Assembly: GCF_014109765.1 (NCBI RefSeq)
Contig: NZ_CP059139.1
Coordinates: 3,786,001 to 3,850,000 of the forward strand
DNA length: 64,000 nucleotides
Source: Pseudomonas berkeleyensis
GTDB lineage: Bacteria; Pseudomonadota; Gammaproteobacteria; Pseudomonadales; Pseudomonadaceae
Direction: 5' to 3'
Positions within the stretch are counted from its first letter, which is position 1; each line of letters opens with the position of its first letter. The position numbers were made by a program, and so were the translations under genes. This document shows positions 8,191 to 18,948 of this stretch, one piece after another. The notes under the pieces were generated by a model. It searched no databases and had not been told where the DNA came from. It was given only the letters and a program-made list of their open reading frames with translations.

Positions 8191-8970
8191 TCAGTGCTGA
8201 CCGACCAGAGCAAGCTGGGGACGCGCGAACAGGTAGCCCTGCATGTAACGAATACCCAGCTCGCTCAGCGCATCACGCTCCCCTGGGGTCTCGATGCCTT
8301 CGGCAATGATTCGAATGCCCAGGCGTCGAGCGACCAGCACGATCCCGGCGACTATGGCCTGGCGCACCGGATCATGGTCGATGCCACGGGTCAGCAGCAT
8401 GTCCAGCTTGAGAACGTGCGGCTGGAAAGCCGCCAGCAGGTTGAGCCCTGAGTAACCCGCGCCGAAGTCATCGATGGCGGTAGTGAAACCCTGTCGCCCA
8501 TATTCGGTGAAGATTCGTTTGAGGTGCTCGGCATCGTGAATCTGCTCGCCCTCGGTCACCTCGAACATCAACCGCTCACGCGGGAAATCGAAGCGCCTGG
8601 CGGCTTCCAGGGTGGCGCTAATGCAGGTCTCGGCACGATAGATCGCATTGGGCAGAAAATTGATGCTGAGCAGGCAGTCGGGAATCCTGTGCAGGCCGAG
8701 GTGCGCCGCCAGTTCGATGGCCTTGACCCGGCACGCCTGATCGAAGCGATAGCGATTGCCGTCGTTGACCCGCCCGAGTATCTCCCCCGCAGACTCGCCA
8801 TTGAGCCCGCGTACCAGCGCCTCGTAAGCGAACGGCCGCTGCTCCTCGACATCCAGGATCAACTGGAACGCCATGGTGAAATCGAACCCCAGCGCTGCGG
8901 GCTTATGGCACTCGGCACAGCCAACCGCACGAAAGGGTTCAGGGAAGATGCTCTGGCTGACAATGTCCAT
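8191..8970 (-). CDS. EAL-domain protein (c-di-GMP phosphodiesterase)
   Basis: 259 residues, essentially a free-standing EAL domain. Catalytic signatures are intact: EALVRG (Glu50), LSINFLPN (metal-binding Asn), FEVTEGE, AIDDFGAGYSG (two Asp), KLDMLL, AEGIET and MQGYLFARP. It is therefore predicted to hydrolyse cyclic di-GMP to pGpG. A short N-terminal extension carries CAEC (Cys18, Cys21), which could bind a metal or sense redox; that is speculative. No membrane segment or other sensor domain. It lies 42 bases downstream of the chemoreceptor gene on the same strand. Confidence 0.9.
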   Translation of the reverse strand: MDIVSQSIFPEPFRAVGCAECHKPAALGFDFTMAFQLILDVEEQRPFAYEALVRGLNGESAGEILGRVNDGNRYRFDQACRVKAIELAAHLGLHRIPDCLLSINFLPNAIYRAETCISATLEAARRFDFPRERLMFEVTEGEQIHDAEHLKRIFTEYGRQGFTTAIDDFGAGYSGLNLLAAFQPHVLKLDMLLTRGIDHDPVRQAIVAGIVLVARRLGIRIIAEGIETPGERDALSELGIRYMQGYLFARPQLALVGQH

Positions 8971-9012
8971 TGAACGGTTCCTGATCAGGAGAAGACGCCG
9001 GCTGCTGACGAA

Positions 9013-10644
9013 TCAGAGCTTGAAGTGATCCACCTGTCTTTCCAGGGACAGGGCCAGCTGCTGCAGATCCCTTGCCGTGCGTGCGGTATCGGCCACGGCC
9101 TCGCTGTTCTGCATCGACATCTGCGCGATGCGCTCGACGTTGCGCGCCACGTCCTGGCTGGCCACCGTCTGCTCGCGTAGAGCCAGGGAGATCTGATCGA
9201 CCACACCGACCACGCGCTCGGAGGCCGCACGGATGGTGACGATTGCGTCGCCGGCCTGATTGGCCTGCTCCACCCCGCTACTGACCTGCTGCACGCCGAC
9301 CTCCATGTTGCCCACCGCATTGCGCGTACCGGTCTGGATCTTCTTGATCATCTCGGTGATCTCCTGCGTGGAGTTGGCGGTGCGCTGCGCCAGCAGGCGC
9401 ACCTCATCCGCCACCACGGCGAAACCACGTCCCTGCTCACCGGCACGCGCAGCCTCGATGGCGGCGTTGAGCGCGAGCAGATTGGTCTGGTCGGCGATTT
9501 CCTTGATCACGTTGACGATGGAGGAAATCTGATCCGAATGCTGGCCCAACTCGGCGATCTGCGCCGCCGCTCCCTGCACCGTGTCGGCGATGCGCTGCAT
9601 GCTCGACAGCGTACTCTGGATCACCGTACCGCCCTCGGCCGACTGCCTTCCCGACTCGCTCGACAGGCCGTGAGCCTCGTTGGCGTTGTCGGCGACATGG
9701 TTGATGCTGACCGTCAGTTCCTCGACCGTGGCCGCCATGCTGGAGGCCGCATGCGACTGCTCCTGAGTCGATACCGACAGCTGCGTGGACGCACTGGAAA
9801 TGTTTTGCGCCGACGCCACCAGTTGCTCGGCACCAGAGCGAATCTGCCCGATCATTTCGCGCAGGCGATCCTGCATGGTGATGAAGGCATCGAGCAGCAC
9901 GCCAATTTCATCGCGCCCTGCCTGCTCGATCTTCGAATCGAGACGGCCATCGGCGACCCTGCGAGCGACTTCGACCACCTGCTGCAGACGCCCGGCAATA
10001 CTGCGCGACATGGCGAGCGCCACCCCGACGGAAAGCACCGTGGCCAACAGTCCGCCGAGCAGAAGGATGGTGAGCGACATCGACTTGGCGCTGTTCATGG
10101 CCACGGTGCGTTGTTCGAGCAGCGCGCTTTCTTCCCCACGGATATCGTCCAGCAACTGCCGCATGGCGTCCATCTTCGCCTTGTCATGGCCGGCAGCGAT
10201 CTGCTCGACGACGGCATCCAGGCCCCTGGCACCGCTCGACACCTGGCGACGCAGTTCGACACTGCTGTCGATGTCCTCGCGCAACCACTGGTCATGCAGC
10301 GCCTGCAACTGATCGAGGCGGCGCTGCTGCGCCGGGTTGTCACGAGTCAGTTGACGCAATTGCGCGAAATGCGTCTGGAAACTGCTCTCGCCAGCGGTCA
10401 GGGGTGCGAGGAACTGCTCACGCCCGGTCAGTGCGAACCCCCGCATGCCGGTCTCGATGTTGATCAGGCTGACCAGCAAGGAGGCTGACTCATTGATCAC
10501 GTTATAGGTGTGGATGTTCTTTTTCACCGTGCTGTCGACCTGATCGAAGCCTCGCCATGTTGAAAGCACGAGCCCGACGATGACCAACAGGACGAGACCG
10601 AAACCCGCATACAACTTCTGAGACATGCTGAGATTGGCAAACAT
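9013..10644 (-). CDS. methyl-accepting chemotaxis protein with CHASE3-like sensor
   Basis: 543 residues: N-terminal membrane helix (about 10-30), a periplasmic helical domain with CHASE3-like text ([20 protein letters not shown] and [15 protein letters not shown]), a second membrane helix (about 185-210), HAMP, and a cytoplasmic signalling domain with the hairpin tip [35 protein letters not shown] (quoted as consecutive conserved blocks [20 protein letters not shown] and [15 protein letters not shown]). Signals to CheA/CheW. No C-terminal CheR-tethering pentapeptide. Ligand unknown. Confidence 0.93.
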   Translation of the reverse strand: MFANLSMSQKLYAGFGLVLLVIVGLVLSTWRGFDQVDSTVKKNIHTYNVINESASLLVSLINIETGMRGFALTGREQFLAPLTAGESSFQTHFAQLRQLTRDNPAQQRRLDQLQALHDQWLREDIDSSVELRRQVSSGARGLDAVVEQIAAGHDKAKMDAMRQLLDDIRGEESALLEQRTVAMNSAKSMSLTILLLGGLLATVLSVGVALAMSRSIAGRLQQVVEVARRVADGRLDSKIEQAGRDEIGVLLDAFITMQDRLREMIGQIRSGAEQLVASAQNISSASTQLSVSTQEQSHAASSMAATVEELTVSINHVADNANEAHGLSSESGRQSAEGGTVIQSTLSSMQRIADTVQGAAAQIAELGQHSDQISSIVNVIKEIADQTNLLALNAAIEAARAGEQGRGFAVVADEVRLLAQRTANSTQEITEMIKKIQTGTRNAVGNMEVGVQQVSSGVEQANQAGDAIVTIRAASERVVGVVDQISLALREQTVASQDVARNVERIAQMSMQNSEAVADTARTARDLQQLALSLERQVDHFKL

Positions 10645-10843
10645 CGAAGACCTCTGAGCTGAGGAAATGGACAGGCGCAGGAATCCAACGACCTCGGCAC
10701 ACAGGCCAAGGCACGCTAAACACTGAAACAGGAGAGATGCATGCCATGAGGTGGCACAGCGACATTATGCATACTGCGGAAAATTGTACAAATAACTATT
10801 TATGTACAACTTAAATATAGGATTAATCAAAAGCAGGAAATGA

Positions 10844-10878
10844 AAAGCCCCGCCGGGCTTGTGGCCGGGCGGGGCTTT
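10844..10878. terminator. terminator downstream of acsA
   Basis: GC-rich hairpin with arms AAAGCCCCGCC and GGCGGGGCTTT, 16 bases before the acsA stop on its downstream side; the minus-strand transcript ends in a U-rich stretch. The symmetry means it could also act on plus-strand transcription. Confidence 0.75.
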
Positions 10879-10894
10879 GGTGTGCCGTTGCCGA

Positions 10895-12856
10895 TCAGGC
10901 GCAGGCGGCTTGCATCTGGCGATGCGTGTCGATGAGGTGCTGCACCACGCCAGGATCGGCCAGCGTGGAGATGTCGCCGAGGGAATCGTATTCGGCGGTA
11001 GCGATCTTGCGCAGGATACGGCGCATGATCTTGCCCGAACGAGTCTTCGGCAGCCCCGGCGCCCACTGGATCACATCCGGCGTGGCGATCGGGCCGATTT
11101 CCTTGCGCACCCAGTTACGCAGTTCCTGACGCAGTTGCTCGGAGGACTCCTCGCCCGCATTCAGGGTCACGTAGACGTAGATGCCCTGGCCTTTGATGTC
11201 GTGTGGCACACCCACCACTGCGGCCTCGGCCACTTTTGGGTGGGCGACCATGGCGCTCTCGATTTCGGCGGTGCCCATGCGGTGGCCGGAGACGTTGAGT
11301 ACGTCATCGACGCGGCCGGTGATCCACCAGTAGCCATCTTCGTCGCGGCGCGCACCGTCACCGGTGAAATACATGCCACGGAAGGTCTTGAAGTAGGTGT
11401 CGACGAAGCGATCGTGATCGCCGTACAGGGTACGTGCCTGACCCGGCCAGGAATCGATGATCACCAGGTTGCCTTCGGCAGCGCCTTCGATGATGTTGCC
11501 CAGGTTGTCCACCAGAGCCGGCTGTACACCGAAGAACGGACGGGCAGCGGAACCCGGTTTCATCGGGTGAGCACCCGGCAGCGGGGTCATCAGGCAGGCA
11601 CCGGTTTCAGTCTGCCACCAGGTATCGACGATCGGGCAGCGGCTCTGACCGACGTTCTCGTAGTACCACTGCCAGGCTTCGGGGTTGATCGGCTCGCCCA
11701 CCGAACCGAGCAGGCGCAGGCTGGAACCATCGGCACCGGCCACGGCAGCCTTACCTTCGGCCATCATGGCGCGAATGGCAGTCGGTGCGGTGTAGAGGAT
11801 GTTGACCTTGTGCTTGTCGATGATCTTCGCCACGCGGGTGACGTCCGGGTAGTTCGGCACGCCTTCGAACATCACGGTGGTGGCGCCGTTGGAGAGCGGC
11901 CCGTAGATCAGGTAGGTGTGGCCGGTGACCCAGCCGATGTCGGCGGTGCACCAGAAGACTTCGCCCGGGCGGTAGTCGAACACGCGCTCATGGGTCAGCG
12001 AAGCGTAGGTCAGGTAGCCGCCAGTGGTGTGCAGCACGCCCTTGGGCTTGCCGGTGGAGCCGGAGGTGTAGAGGATGAACAGGGCTTCTTCGGCGCCCAT
12101 TTCCTTCGGTGCGCAGACGCTGCCAGCGACCTTCATCAGGTCTTCGTACCAGATGTCGCGGTGCTGGTTCCACTTGATGCTGCCACCGGTGCGGTTGACC
12201 ACGATGATCTTCTGCACGCTGCTGGTTTCCGGGTTGGTCAGCGCGTCGTCGACGTTGGCCTTCAGCGGTACCTTCTTGCCACCGCGCACACCCTCGTCGG
12301 CAGTGATCACCACCTTGGACTTGCAGTCGATGATGCGACCGGCCAGCGCTTCCGGGGAGAAGCCGCCGAACACCACCGAGTGGATGGCGCCGATACGGGC
12401 ACAGGCCAACATGGCCACGGCCGCCTCGGGGATCATCGGCATGTAGATGGTCACCACATCGCCGCGGTGAACGTCCTGGCCACGCAGGGCGTTGGCGAAC
12501 TTGCTCACTTGTTCGTGCAGCTCGCGGTAGGTGATTTCCTTGTGCTCGGACGGGTCGTCACCTTCCCAGATGATCGCGATCTGGTCGCCGCGCTCTTCCA
12601 GGTGACGGTCGAGGCAGTTGTAGGAGACGTTCAGGGTGCCGTCGGCGTACCACTTGATGTCGACATGGTGGTCGTCGAAAGAGGTTTGCTTGACCTTGGT
12701 GTAAGGCTTGATCCAGTCGATGCGCTTGCCTTGCTCGCGCCAGAAGCCTTCGGGGTTGACCACCGACTGCTGGTACATGGCCTTGTAGGTGGCCTCGTCG
12801 GTCAGGGTTCGGGCAGCCACCTCGGGACGCACGGGATACAGGGACGCAGCACTCAT
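10895..12856 (-). CDS. acsA: acetyl-CoA synthetase
   Basis: 653 residues, the normal length. It activates acetate with ATP to acetyl-AMP and then acetyl-CoA. Seen: the nucleotide-binding loop [14 protein letters not shown], the adenylation motif [20 protein letters not shown], and the C-terminal [11 protein letters not shown] whose Lys is the known acetylation site controlling activity. ATG 12856 is chosen for its match to family N-termini ([17 protein letters not shown]) and the upstream GGAGAGG. In PAO1 the equivalent gene also follows the itaconate cluster. A perfect 13-bp dyad lies about 70-100 bases upstream of the start. Confidence 0.96.
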   Translation of the reverse strand: MSAASLYPVRPEVAARTLTDEATYKAMYQQSVVNPEGFWREQGKRIDWIKPYTKVKQTSFDDHHVDIKWYADGTLNVSYNCLDRHLEERGDQIAIIWEGDDPSEHKEITYRELHEQVSKFANALRGQDVHRGDVVTIYMPMIPEAAVAMLACARIGAIHSVVFGGFSPEALAGRIIDCKSKVVITADEGVRGGKKVPLKANVDDALTNPETSSVQKIIVVNRTGGSIKWNQHRDIWYEDLMKVAGSVCAPKEMGAEEALFILYTSGSTGKPKGVLHTTGGYLTYASLTHERVFDYRPGEVFWCTADIGWVTGHTYLIYGPLSNGATTVMFEGVPNYPDVTRVAKIIDKHKVNILYTAPTAIRAMMAEGKAAVAGADGSSLRLLGSVGEPINPEAWQWYYENVGQSRCPIVDTWWQTETGACLMTPLPGAHPMKPGSAARPFFGVQPALVDNLGNIIEGAAEGNLVIIDSWPGQARTLYGDHDRFVDTYFKTFRGMYFTGDGARRDEDGYWWITGRVDDVLNVSGHRMGTAEIESAMVAHPKVAEAAVVGVPHDIKGQGIYVYVTLNAGEESSEQLRQELRNWVRKEIGPIATPDVIQWAPGLPKTRSGKIMRRILRKIATAEYDSLGDISTLADPGVVQHLIDTHRQMQAACA

Positions 12857-12927
12857 CGGGGAAACCTCTCCGGTAGTTGTTTTTCTATGCTGCCTTTTGT
12901 ATCTCCCAACCCTTCGTGAGGCCATTC

Positions 12928-12959
12928 GACCATGGTCTTACCGGTCTAAGACCATGGTC
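12928..12959. promoter_or_regulatory. 13-bp inverted repeat upstream of acsA (operator candidate)
   Basis: Arms GACCATGGTCTTA and TAAGACCATGGTC are perfect inverted repeats with a 6-bp spacer, and each arm contains the self-palindrome GACCATGGTC, so two palindromes sit 22 bp centre to centre, about two helical turns. Position (72-103 bases before the acsA start) and geometry suit a dimeric or tetrameric regulator. No T-run follows on either strand, so a terminator is less likely. The binding protein is unknown. Confidence 0.5.
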
Positions 12960-13042
12960 TTGAGGTGGCCTGTGGTTCGGCTGGATTGCCCTCAATGGAC
13001 AGACCACCGCGCCATGGCAGGCGTGACCGAATTACCCACGCG

Positions 13043-14050
<1,008 letters not shown>

Positions 14051-14113
14051 TCATTGTTTTTGTAGGTCGGTACGTGGGTGGAGGGTGGCCGGACGTGATC
14101 GCCCGACCGGTTT

Positions 14114-14941
14114 TCAGGCGGGAGACTCTCCCGCGCGTTGCAGCAAGCGACGGGCACGACCAAGCACCGGGGCATCGACCATCTGGCCGTCGACCACGAA
14201 TACGCCCTCGCCGCTGCTGGCAGCCGCCATCACTCGCCGTGCCCAGTCCAGTTCCTCTGGCGCCGGGCAGAGGGCGCGATGGATGGTGTCGACCTGCGTC
14301 GGGTGAATGCACAGCAGGCCGTCGAAGCCCATGTCACGGGCATCACGCGCAGTGCGAGTGAGCCCCTCGCGGTCTTCGATGGCCGGGAACACGCTGTCCA
14401 ACGGCGCCGCCAGAGCGGCCGTGCGCGAGTGCAGCAGCAAGGCGTAACGAGCCTGGTCGAGGATGCGTTCAGCGGCGACGCTACCACTGCTCAGCCCCAG
14501 GTCGAGGCCCAGATCGAGAGCGCCGAAGGACAACCGCTCGACGCCGTTGGCGCGGGCGATGGAAGGCAGCTCCAGCAGTCCCGCAGCACTCTCGATGATC
14601 GGCCATACCGGCTTGCCACAGGCCGCCACGCGCGCCACCTGAGCAGCGCACTCCACCTTGGGCAGCAACACGCCGATGACACCAGCATGACGGCCACATA
14701 ACTCGATGTCGGCAGCGTGCCCGGCATGTTCCGGCGCGTTGATCCGCACCAGCAGTCGCGCCTCGGGATTGCTGCTGAGAAAGGTATCGAGATTGGCCCG
14801 AGCCTCGACCTTCAGGCTTTCCTGCACGGCATCTTCAAGGTCGACGATGACCGCATCGGCACCGACGGCGAGCGCTTTGGGAATGCGCTCGGGCCGGCTC
14901 GCCGGCACGAACAGGGCACTGCGGATTATCTGTGAATTCAT
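14114..14941 (-). CDS. ccl: citramalyl-CoA lyase (CitE/HpcH family)
   Basis: 275 residues of the HpcH/HpaI aldolase-CitE family: LFVPASRPERIPKALAVGAD, VIVDLEDAV (Mg-binding Asp-Leu-Glu-Asp), LLVRINAPEH, LPKVE, SFGALDLGLDLG and LCIHPTQVDTI. In the itaconate pathway it cleaves (S)-citramalyl-CoA to acetyl-CoA and pyruvate. ATG 14941 is preferred to upstream options because the family starts at the LFVPA strand. It lies between the CoA transferase and dctP, as in the Pseudomonas itaconate locus. The specific substrate is inferred from context; malyl-CoA-type activity cannot be excluded from sequence alone. Confidence 0.88.
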   Translation of the reverse strand: MNSQIIRSALFVPASRPERIPKALAVGADAVIVDLEDAVQESLKVEARANLDTFLSSNPEARLLVRINAPEHAGHAADIELCGRHAGVIGVLLPKVECAAQVARVAACGKPVWPIIESAAGLLELPSIARANGVERLSFGALDLGLDLGLSSGSVAAERILDQARYALLLHSRTAALAAPLDSVFPAIEDREGLTRTARDARDMGFDGLLCIHPTQVDTIHRALCPAPEELDWARRVMAAASSGEGVFVVDGQMVDAPVLGRARRLLQRAGESPA

Positions 14942-14950
14942 ACCTTGCCC

Positions 14951-15010
14951 CGTAGGGTGCGCCGTGCGCACCAGCTTCTGGGTTCATCGGTGCGCACAGC
15001 GCACCCTACG
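14951..15010. repeat. REP-type inverted repeat
   Basis: Arms CGTAGGGTGCGCCGTGCGCA and its near-complement at 14989-15010 form a long hairpin in the only sizeable gap of the itaconate operon, between ccl and the CoA transferase gene. The same family recurs at 24115 and 25884. It could stabilise or attenuate the operon transcript. Confidence 0.75.
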
Positions 15011-15050
15011 CAGCGACACGCAACCGGATTGAATCCGCAAACAGGCGAGT

Positions 15051-16253
15051 TCATATCGCCCCCTGTTCATGCAGGCGCTGGATGTCACTGGCGGCGTAAC
15101 CCAGCTCGGCGAGCAGCGCATCGGTGTGCTGACCCAGCGCAGGCACGGCGTCCATGCGCGGTTCGAAGGCGCTGTTGCGCCCCGGTGGCAGCAACGCCGG
15201 TAGACGACCACTGGGGCTGTCGACCTGGCGCCAGCGCTGGCGAGCTTCGAGTTGTGGGTGAGCCCAGACGCCGGCCATGTCGTTGACCTGGGCATTGGCG
15301 ATCTGCGCCTGCTCCAGGCGCTCGATGACCTGCGCTGCGCTCAACTTGGCGAAGGATTCGACGATGATCGCGCGCAGCTCGGCGCGGTTGGCCGAACGCT
15401 TGAAGTTGGCGGAAAAGCGCTCGTCACCAGCCAGTTCCGGCTGCTCCAGCACCTTGGCGCAGAACGCCTGCCATTCGCGTTCGTTCTGCAAACCGAGCAT
15501 CACCGTGCCGCCGTCGCCAGCCGGGAACGGACCGTAGGGATAGATGGTCGAGTGCGCGGCCCCGGCACGCGGTGGTGGCGTGGCGCCGTCGTAGGCGTAG
15601 TACAGCGGGTAGCCCATCCACTCCACCAGACTTTCCAGCATCGACACGTCGACGCGACTACCGACGCCAGTCTTGCCGCGCAACATCAGCGCCGACAGCA
15701 CGCCGGTGTAGGCGTACATGCCGGCGGCGATATCGGCGATGGAACAGCCGGCCTTGGCCATCTCCTCCTCGCCCGGCCCGCCGGTGACGGAAAGAAAACC
15801 GCCCTCGCTCTGGATCAGCAGGTCGTAGGCCTTCTTCTGCTCGTACGGGCCACCTTCGCCGTAGCCGGAGATGTCGCAGACGATCAACTGGGGAAAGCGC
15901 TCGTGCAACGCCTCGAACGACAGGCCCATGCGTGCCGCCGCGCCGGGCGCGAGGTTCTGCACCAGCACGTCGGCATCGGCCAGCAGGCTGCCGAGCACCT
16001 GCATGGCGTCGTCCTGCTTGAGGTCGAGGGTCAGGCTTTCCTTGGAACGGTTGGTCCAGACGAAGTGCGAGGCCAAGCCGTTGACGCGCTCGTCATAACC
16101 ACGGGCGAAGTCGCCACTGCCGGGACGCTCGACCTTGATCACCCGCGCGCCGAGGTCGGCGAGCTGGCGGGTGCAGAACGGCGCGGCGATGGCGTGCTCC
16201 AGGCTGACCACGGTGATGCCATCCAGTGGCCGGGGTTGTTGTGCGTTGTTCAT
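15051..16253 (-). CDS. ict: itaconate CoA-transferase (CaiB/family III)
   Basis: 400 residues of the family III CoA transferases: N-terminal LDGITVVSLEHAIAAPFCTR, LADLGARVIKVERPGSGDFA, NRSKESLTLDLK and GASARMG-type text around LAPGAAARMG, with a conserved catalytic-region Asp-Ile-Ser-Gly-Tyr-Gly (CDISGYGEGGP). Predicted to transfer CoA from succinyl-CoA to itaconate. The start at 16253 is preferred over 16259 because GAGGA then has a normal 7-base spacing. Position equals PA0882 of PAO1; substrate by context. Confidence 0.88.
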   Translation of the reverse strand: MNNAQQPRPLDGITVVSLEHAIAAPFCTRQLADLGARVIKVERPGSGDFARGYDERVNGLASHFVWTNRSKESLTLDLKQDDAMQVLGSLLADADVLVQNLAPGAAARMGLSFEALHERFPQLIVCDISGYGEGGPYEQKKAYDLLIQSEGGFLSVTGGPGEEEMAKAGCSIADIAAGMYAYTGVLSALMLRGKTGVGSRVDVSMLESLVEWMGYPLYYAYDGATPPPRAGAAHSTIYPYGPFPAGDGGTVMLGLQNEREWQAFCAKVLEQPELAGDERFSANFKRSANRAELRAIIVESFAKLSAAQVIERLEQAQIANAQVNDMAGVWAHPQLEARQRWRQVDSPSGRLPALLPPGRNSAFEPRMDAVPALGQHTDALLAELGYAASDIQRLHEQGAI

Positions 16254-16267
16254 GTCCATGTCCTCGA

Positions 16268-17617
16268 TCAGGCCAGTTGGCTCAGGTCATCGGTCTCGCG
16301 CAGACGCCAGACCTTGGCGATCAGCTCGCCCGCCTCATCACTGCTGCGTTTGCCGGCGAAGGCCAGCAGGCGGCGGAATTTGTCTTCCAGCTCGGTGCGG
16401 CTGAGGGTATTGCCGGGGTCGCCCTTGGGCTCGTCGATGGCGCCGCGCAGGGGGCGACCATCGACCGTGACCACCTCGACCCGGCCCAGCCAGCGCGCCG
16501 GGTAGGCGTTGTCCACCTCGGGGTCGAGACGCATGCTGACCTTGTCGCGAAACTCGGCGACGTCATCGTCGTTAAGCGCCAGGTTCTCGAACTCGGTGAG
16601 CTGCGCCTTACCATGCACGGCGATCAGGCCGAGCACCGTACCCATAGAGAACTTGGCCTGGTGCACGGTCTGCGGCACCTGCACGCGGCCGAGCACGTCG
16701 ATGGCGCCCTGGTGCACATGGGTGATGACCCTGGCGATATCGCCGTGACGCAGCTTCTCGCGCTGCATCAGCGCCAGCAGCGCGTCGGCAGCCGGATGGG
16801 TGTGACGGCAGGAGGCGTGGTACTTGAACGAGGTCTCCACCAGCGCCCAGCGGCGACCAAGACGGTCGGACAACGCCGCTGGATCGGCATCGCTCGACAT
16901 GCCGGCAGCCATGCCCTGCTCGCCTTCGAGAATGTTCTGCGCACCAGTCAGGCCCTGCTCGGTGAAGTAGGCGGCCAGCAGGCCATCGGCGGCCGCCTTG
17001 GCGGTGTGCAGCTGCTTGGAGTCGGCGGCGTCACGCAGGAATTCCCACAGCCCAGCAGCCTGAGTGCCGGCGTTGCCGAGCAGGTGAATGAACTGCTGCC
17101 GGTCGAAGTCCAGCAGCTTGCCCACCGCCACGGCGGCAGCCAGGGTGCCGACCGTCGCGGTAGTGTGGAAGATGCGGTAGTGCGAACGGCCGAGGAATTC
17201 GCCGATGCGAATGCCCGCCTCGTAGCCGGCCACCGAGGCCAGCAGCAGCTCGCGACCGGACTTGCCGAGATCCTGCGCCGCCGCCAGGGCCGCCGGGAAC
17301 ACCACGGTGGCCGGGTGCAGCACTGAGCTGTTGTGCAGGTCGTCCTGCTCCACCAGATGGGACGACGCGCCGTTGACCAGGGCGGCAAAGTAGGCCGAAG
17401 TGCCGCGGCCGTTGACCAGAATGCGCGCCGGGCCAGCGGCCGGTCCCATCTTCTGCGCATAGGCCTCGAACAGCGGGATCGGCCTTGCACCTTCACTGGC
17501 CAGGGCCGAACCGAGCCAATCGAGGAACAGATCTTCGGTGCGTTCCAGTACGTGCTCGGGGAGCTGTTCGTAGGAAAGTTCGGCGAGGAAGCTTGCCAGG
17601 ACTTGGGTATGGCTCAT
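16268..17617 (-). CDS. MmgE/PrpD family protein
   Basis: 449 residues of the MmgE/PrpD fold (2-methylcitrate dehydratase / cis-aconitate decarboxylase relatives). Seen: LFLDWLGSALASEGARPI, LVNGASSHLVEQDDLH, LHPATVVFPAALAAAQ, AGYEAGIRIG and SFKYHASCRHTHPAADAL. ATG 17617 follows GAGG and replaces a GTG nine bases upstream. Equivalent in position to PAO1 PA0881. Its exact reaction in itaconate breakdown is not established; isomer conversion of a C5/C6 acid is one possibility. It starts 10 bases after the acyl-CoA dehydrogenase stop. Confidence 0.88.
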   Translation of the reverse strand: MSHTQVLASFLAELSYEQLPEHVLERTEDLFLDWLGSALASEGARPIPLFEAYAQKMGPAAGPARILVNGRGTSAYFAALVNGASSHLVEQDDLHNSSVLHPATVVFPAALAAAQDLGKSGRELLLASVAGYEAGIRIGEFLGRSHYRIFHTTATVGTLAAAVAVGKLLDFDRQQFIHLLGNAGTQAAGLWEFLRDAADSKQLHTAKAAADGLLAAYFTEQGLTGAQNILEGEQGMAAGMSSDADPAALSDRLGRRWALVETSFKYHASCRHTHPAADALLALMQREKLRHGDIARVITHVHQGAIDVLGRVQVPQTVHQAKFSMGTVLGLIAVHGKAQLTEFENLALNDDDVAEFRDKVSMRLDPEVDNAYPARWLGRVEVVTVDGRPLRGAIDEPKGDPGNTLSRTELEDKFRRLLAFAGKRSSDEAGELIAKVWRLRETDDLSQLA

Positions 17618-17627
17618 GACGGGCACC

Positions 17628-18791
17628 TCAGAACGAACGTGGCAGTTCGAGCAGATGCTCAGCCACGTAGCTCAGAATCAGGTTGGTGGAGATCGGTGCC
17701 ACCTGGTACAGGCGGGTCTCGCGGAACTTGCGCTCGACGTCGTATTCGTTGGCAAAACCGAAGCCACCGTGGGTCTGCAAGCAGGCGTTGGCCGCCTCCC
17801 AGCTGGCTTTGGCCGCCAGGTACTTGGCCATGTTCGCTGCCGCTCCGGCGTTGCGCCCGGCGTCGTATTCCTCGCAGGCGCGCCAGCGCATCAGGTCGGC
17901 GGCCTCGATCTCGATATGCGCCTCGGCGATGGGGAACTGCACGCCCTGGTTCTGCCCGATGGGCCGACCGAACACCACGCGATCACGGGCGTACTGCGCG
18001 GACTTCTCGATGAACCAGCGGCCGTCGCCGATGCACTCGGCAGCGATCAGCGTGCGTTCGGCATTGAGGCCGTCGAGGATGTAGCGAAAACCCTTGCCCT
18101 CCTCGCCGATCAGGCTGCTGGCGGGGATTTCCAGGTTGTCGAAGAACAGCTCGTTGGTCTCGTGGTTGACCATGTTGGCGATCGGCTGCACGGTCAGGCC
18201 GTTGCCGATGGCTTCGCGCAGGTCGACCAGGAAGATCGACATGCCCTCGGACTTGCGCTGCACCTCGGCCAGCGGCGTGGTGCGCGCCAGCAGGATCATC
18301 AGATCGGAATGCTGAACGCGCGAGATCCACACCTTCTGGCCGTTGATCACGTACTTGTCGCCCTGACGCACGGCGGTGGTCTTGATCTTGGTGGTGTCGG
18401 TGCCGGTGGTCGGCTCGGTGACGCCCATCGATTGCAGGCGCAGCTCGCCGCTGGCCAGCTTGGGCAGGTAGTAGCGCTTCTGCTCCTCGCTGCCGTTACG
18501 CAGCAGGGTGAACATGTTGTACATCTGCCCGTGGATGGTGCCGGAGTTACCGCCGCAGTGGTTGACCTCCTCGAGGATCACCGACGCTTCGGCCAGGCCC
18601 AGACCCGAGCCGCCGTACTCTTCCGGGATCATCGCCGACAGCCAGCCGGCTTCGGTCATGGCGGTGACGAAGGCTTCGGGGAAGCCCTTCTCCTCATCGA
18701 TCTTGCGCCAGTATTCGGCGGGAAATTCCGCGCACAGGGCACGCACGCCTTCGCGGATGGCGTTGAGTTCTTCGTTATTGTTGTGGTTCAT
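17628..18791 (-). CDS. acyl-CoA dehydrogenase family protein
   Basis: 387 residues with the three acyl-CoA dehydrogenase domains: helical N-terminus ending MIPEEYGGSGLGL, central beta domain with MGVTEPTTGTDTTKIKTTA and VWISRVQHSDLM, and a C-terminal helical domain with ERTLIAAECIGDGRW, FGRPIGQNQGVQF and LQTHGGFGFANEYDVERKFR. FAD enzyme; position matches PA0879 of PAO1. Its role in itaconate use is undefined; it may handle a side acyl-CoA such as methylsuccinyl-CoA, which is inference. Confidence 0.9.
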   Translation of the reverse strand: MNHNNNEELNAIREGVRALCAEFPAEYWRKIDEEKGFPEAFVTAMTEAGWLSAMIPEEYGGSGLGLAEASVILEEVNHCGGNSGTIHGQMYNMFTLLRNGSEEQKRYYLPKLASGELRLQSMGVTEPTTGTDTTKIKTTAVRQGDKYVINGQKVWISRVQHSDLMILLARTTPLAEVQRKSEGMSIFLVDLREAIGNGLTVQPIANMVNHETNELFFDNLEIPASSLIGEEGKGFRYILDGLNAERTLIAAECIGDGRWFIEKSAQYARDRVVFGRPIGQNQGVQFPIAEAHIEIEAADLMRWRACEEYDAGRNAGAAANMAKYLAAKASWEAANACLQTHGGFGFANEYDVERKFRETRLYQVAPISTNLILSYVAEHLLELPRSF

Positions 18792-18948
18792 CGGTCTTCC
18801 TCGGAATCATGTGTGGCATATGTCTGCTCGGGTACCAAACGTAGGGCGTACCGGGACGCCGGCCGCTCGGAAGCAGTACGCCGCTTGGTGTTGGGCTCAC
18901 CTCAGTCGGCGAACTGTTCGCTTAGGCTCCTGAGTCCGCCCTACAAAA
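18792..18948. repeat. intergenic gap with degenerate REP-type repeat
   Basis: The gap holds GTAGGGCGTACCGGGACGCC near 18841 and the inverse GTCCGCCCTAC near 18934, which pair as a degenerate hairpin of the CGTAGGG repeat family. It separates the hydratase gene from the rest of the operon. No gene is seen. Confidence 0.5.

Noticed and set aside
10859..12919. A 686-codon open frame opposite acsA
   Set aside because: Antisense to acetyl-CoA synthetase, with no recognisable domains; an artefact of codon bias.
12928..12959. Terminator for the itaconate operon
   Set aside because: The stem is strong, but no T-run follows on the minus strand and the site lies more than 80 bases past the dctP stop; an operator reading fits better.
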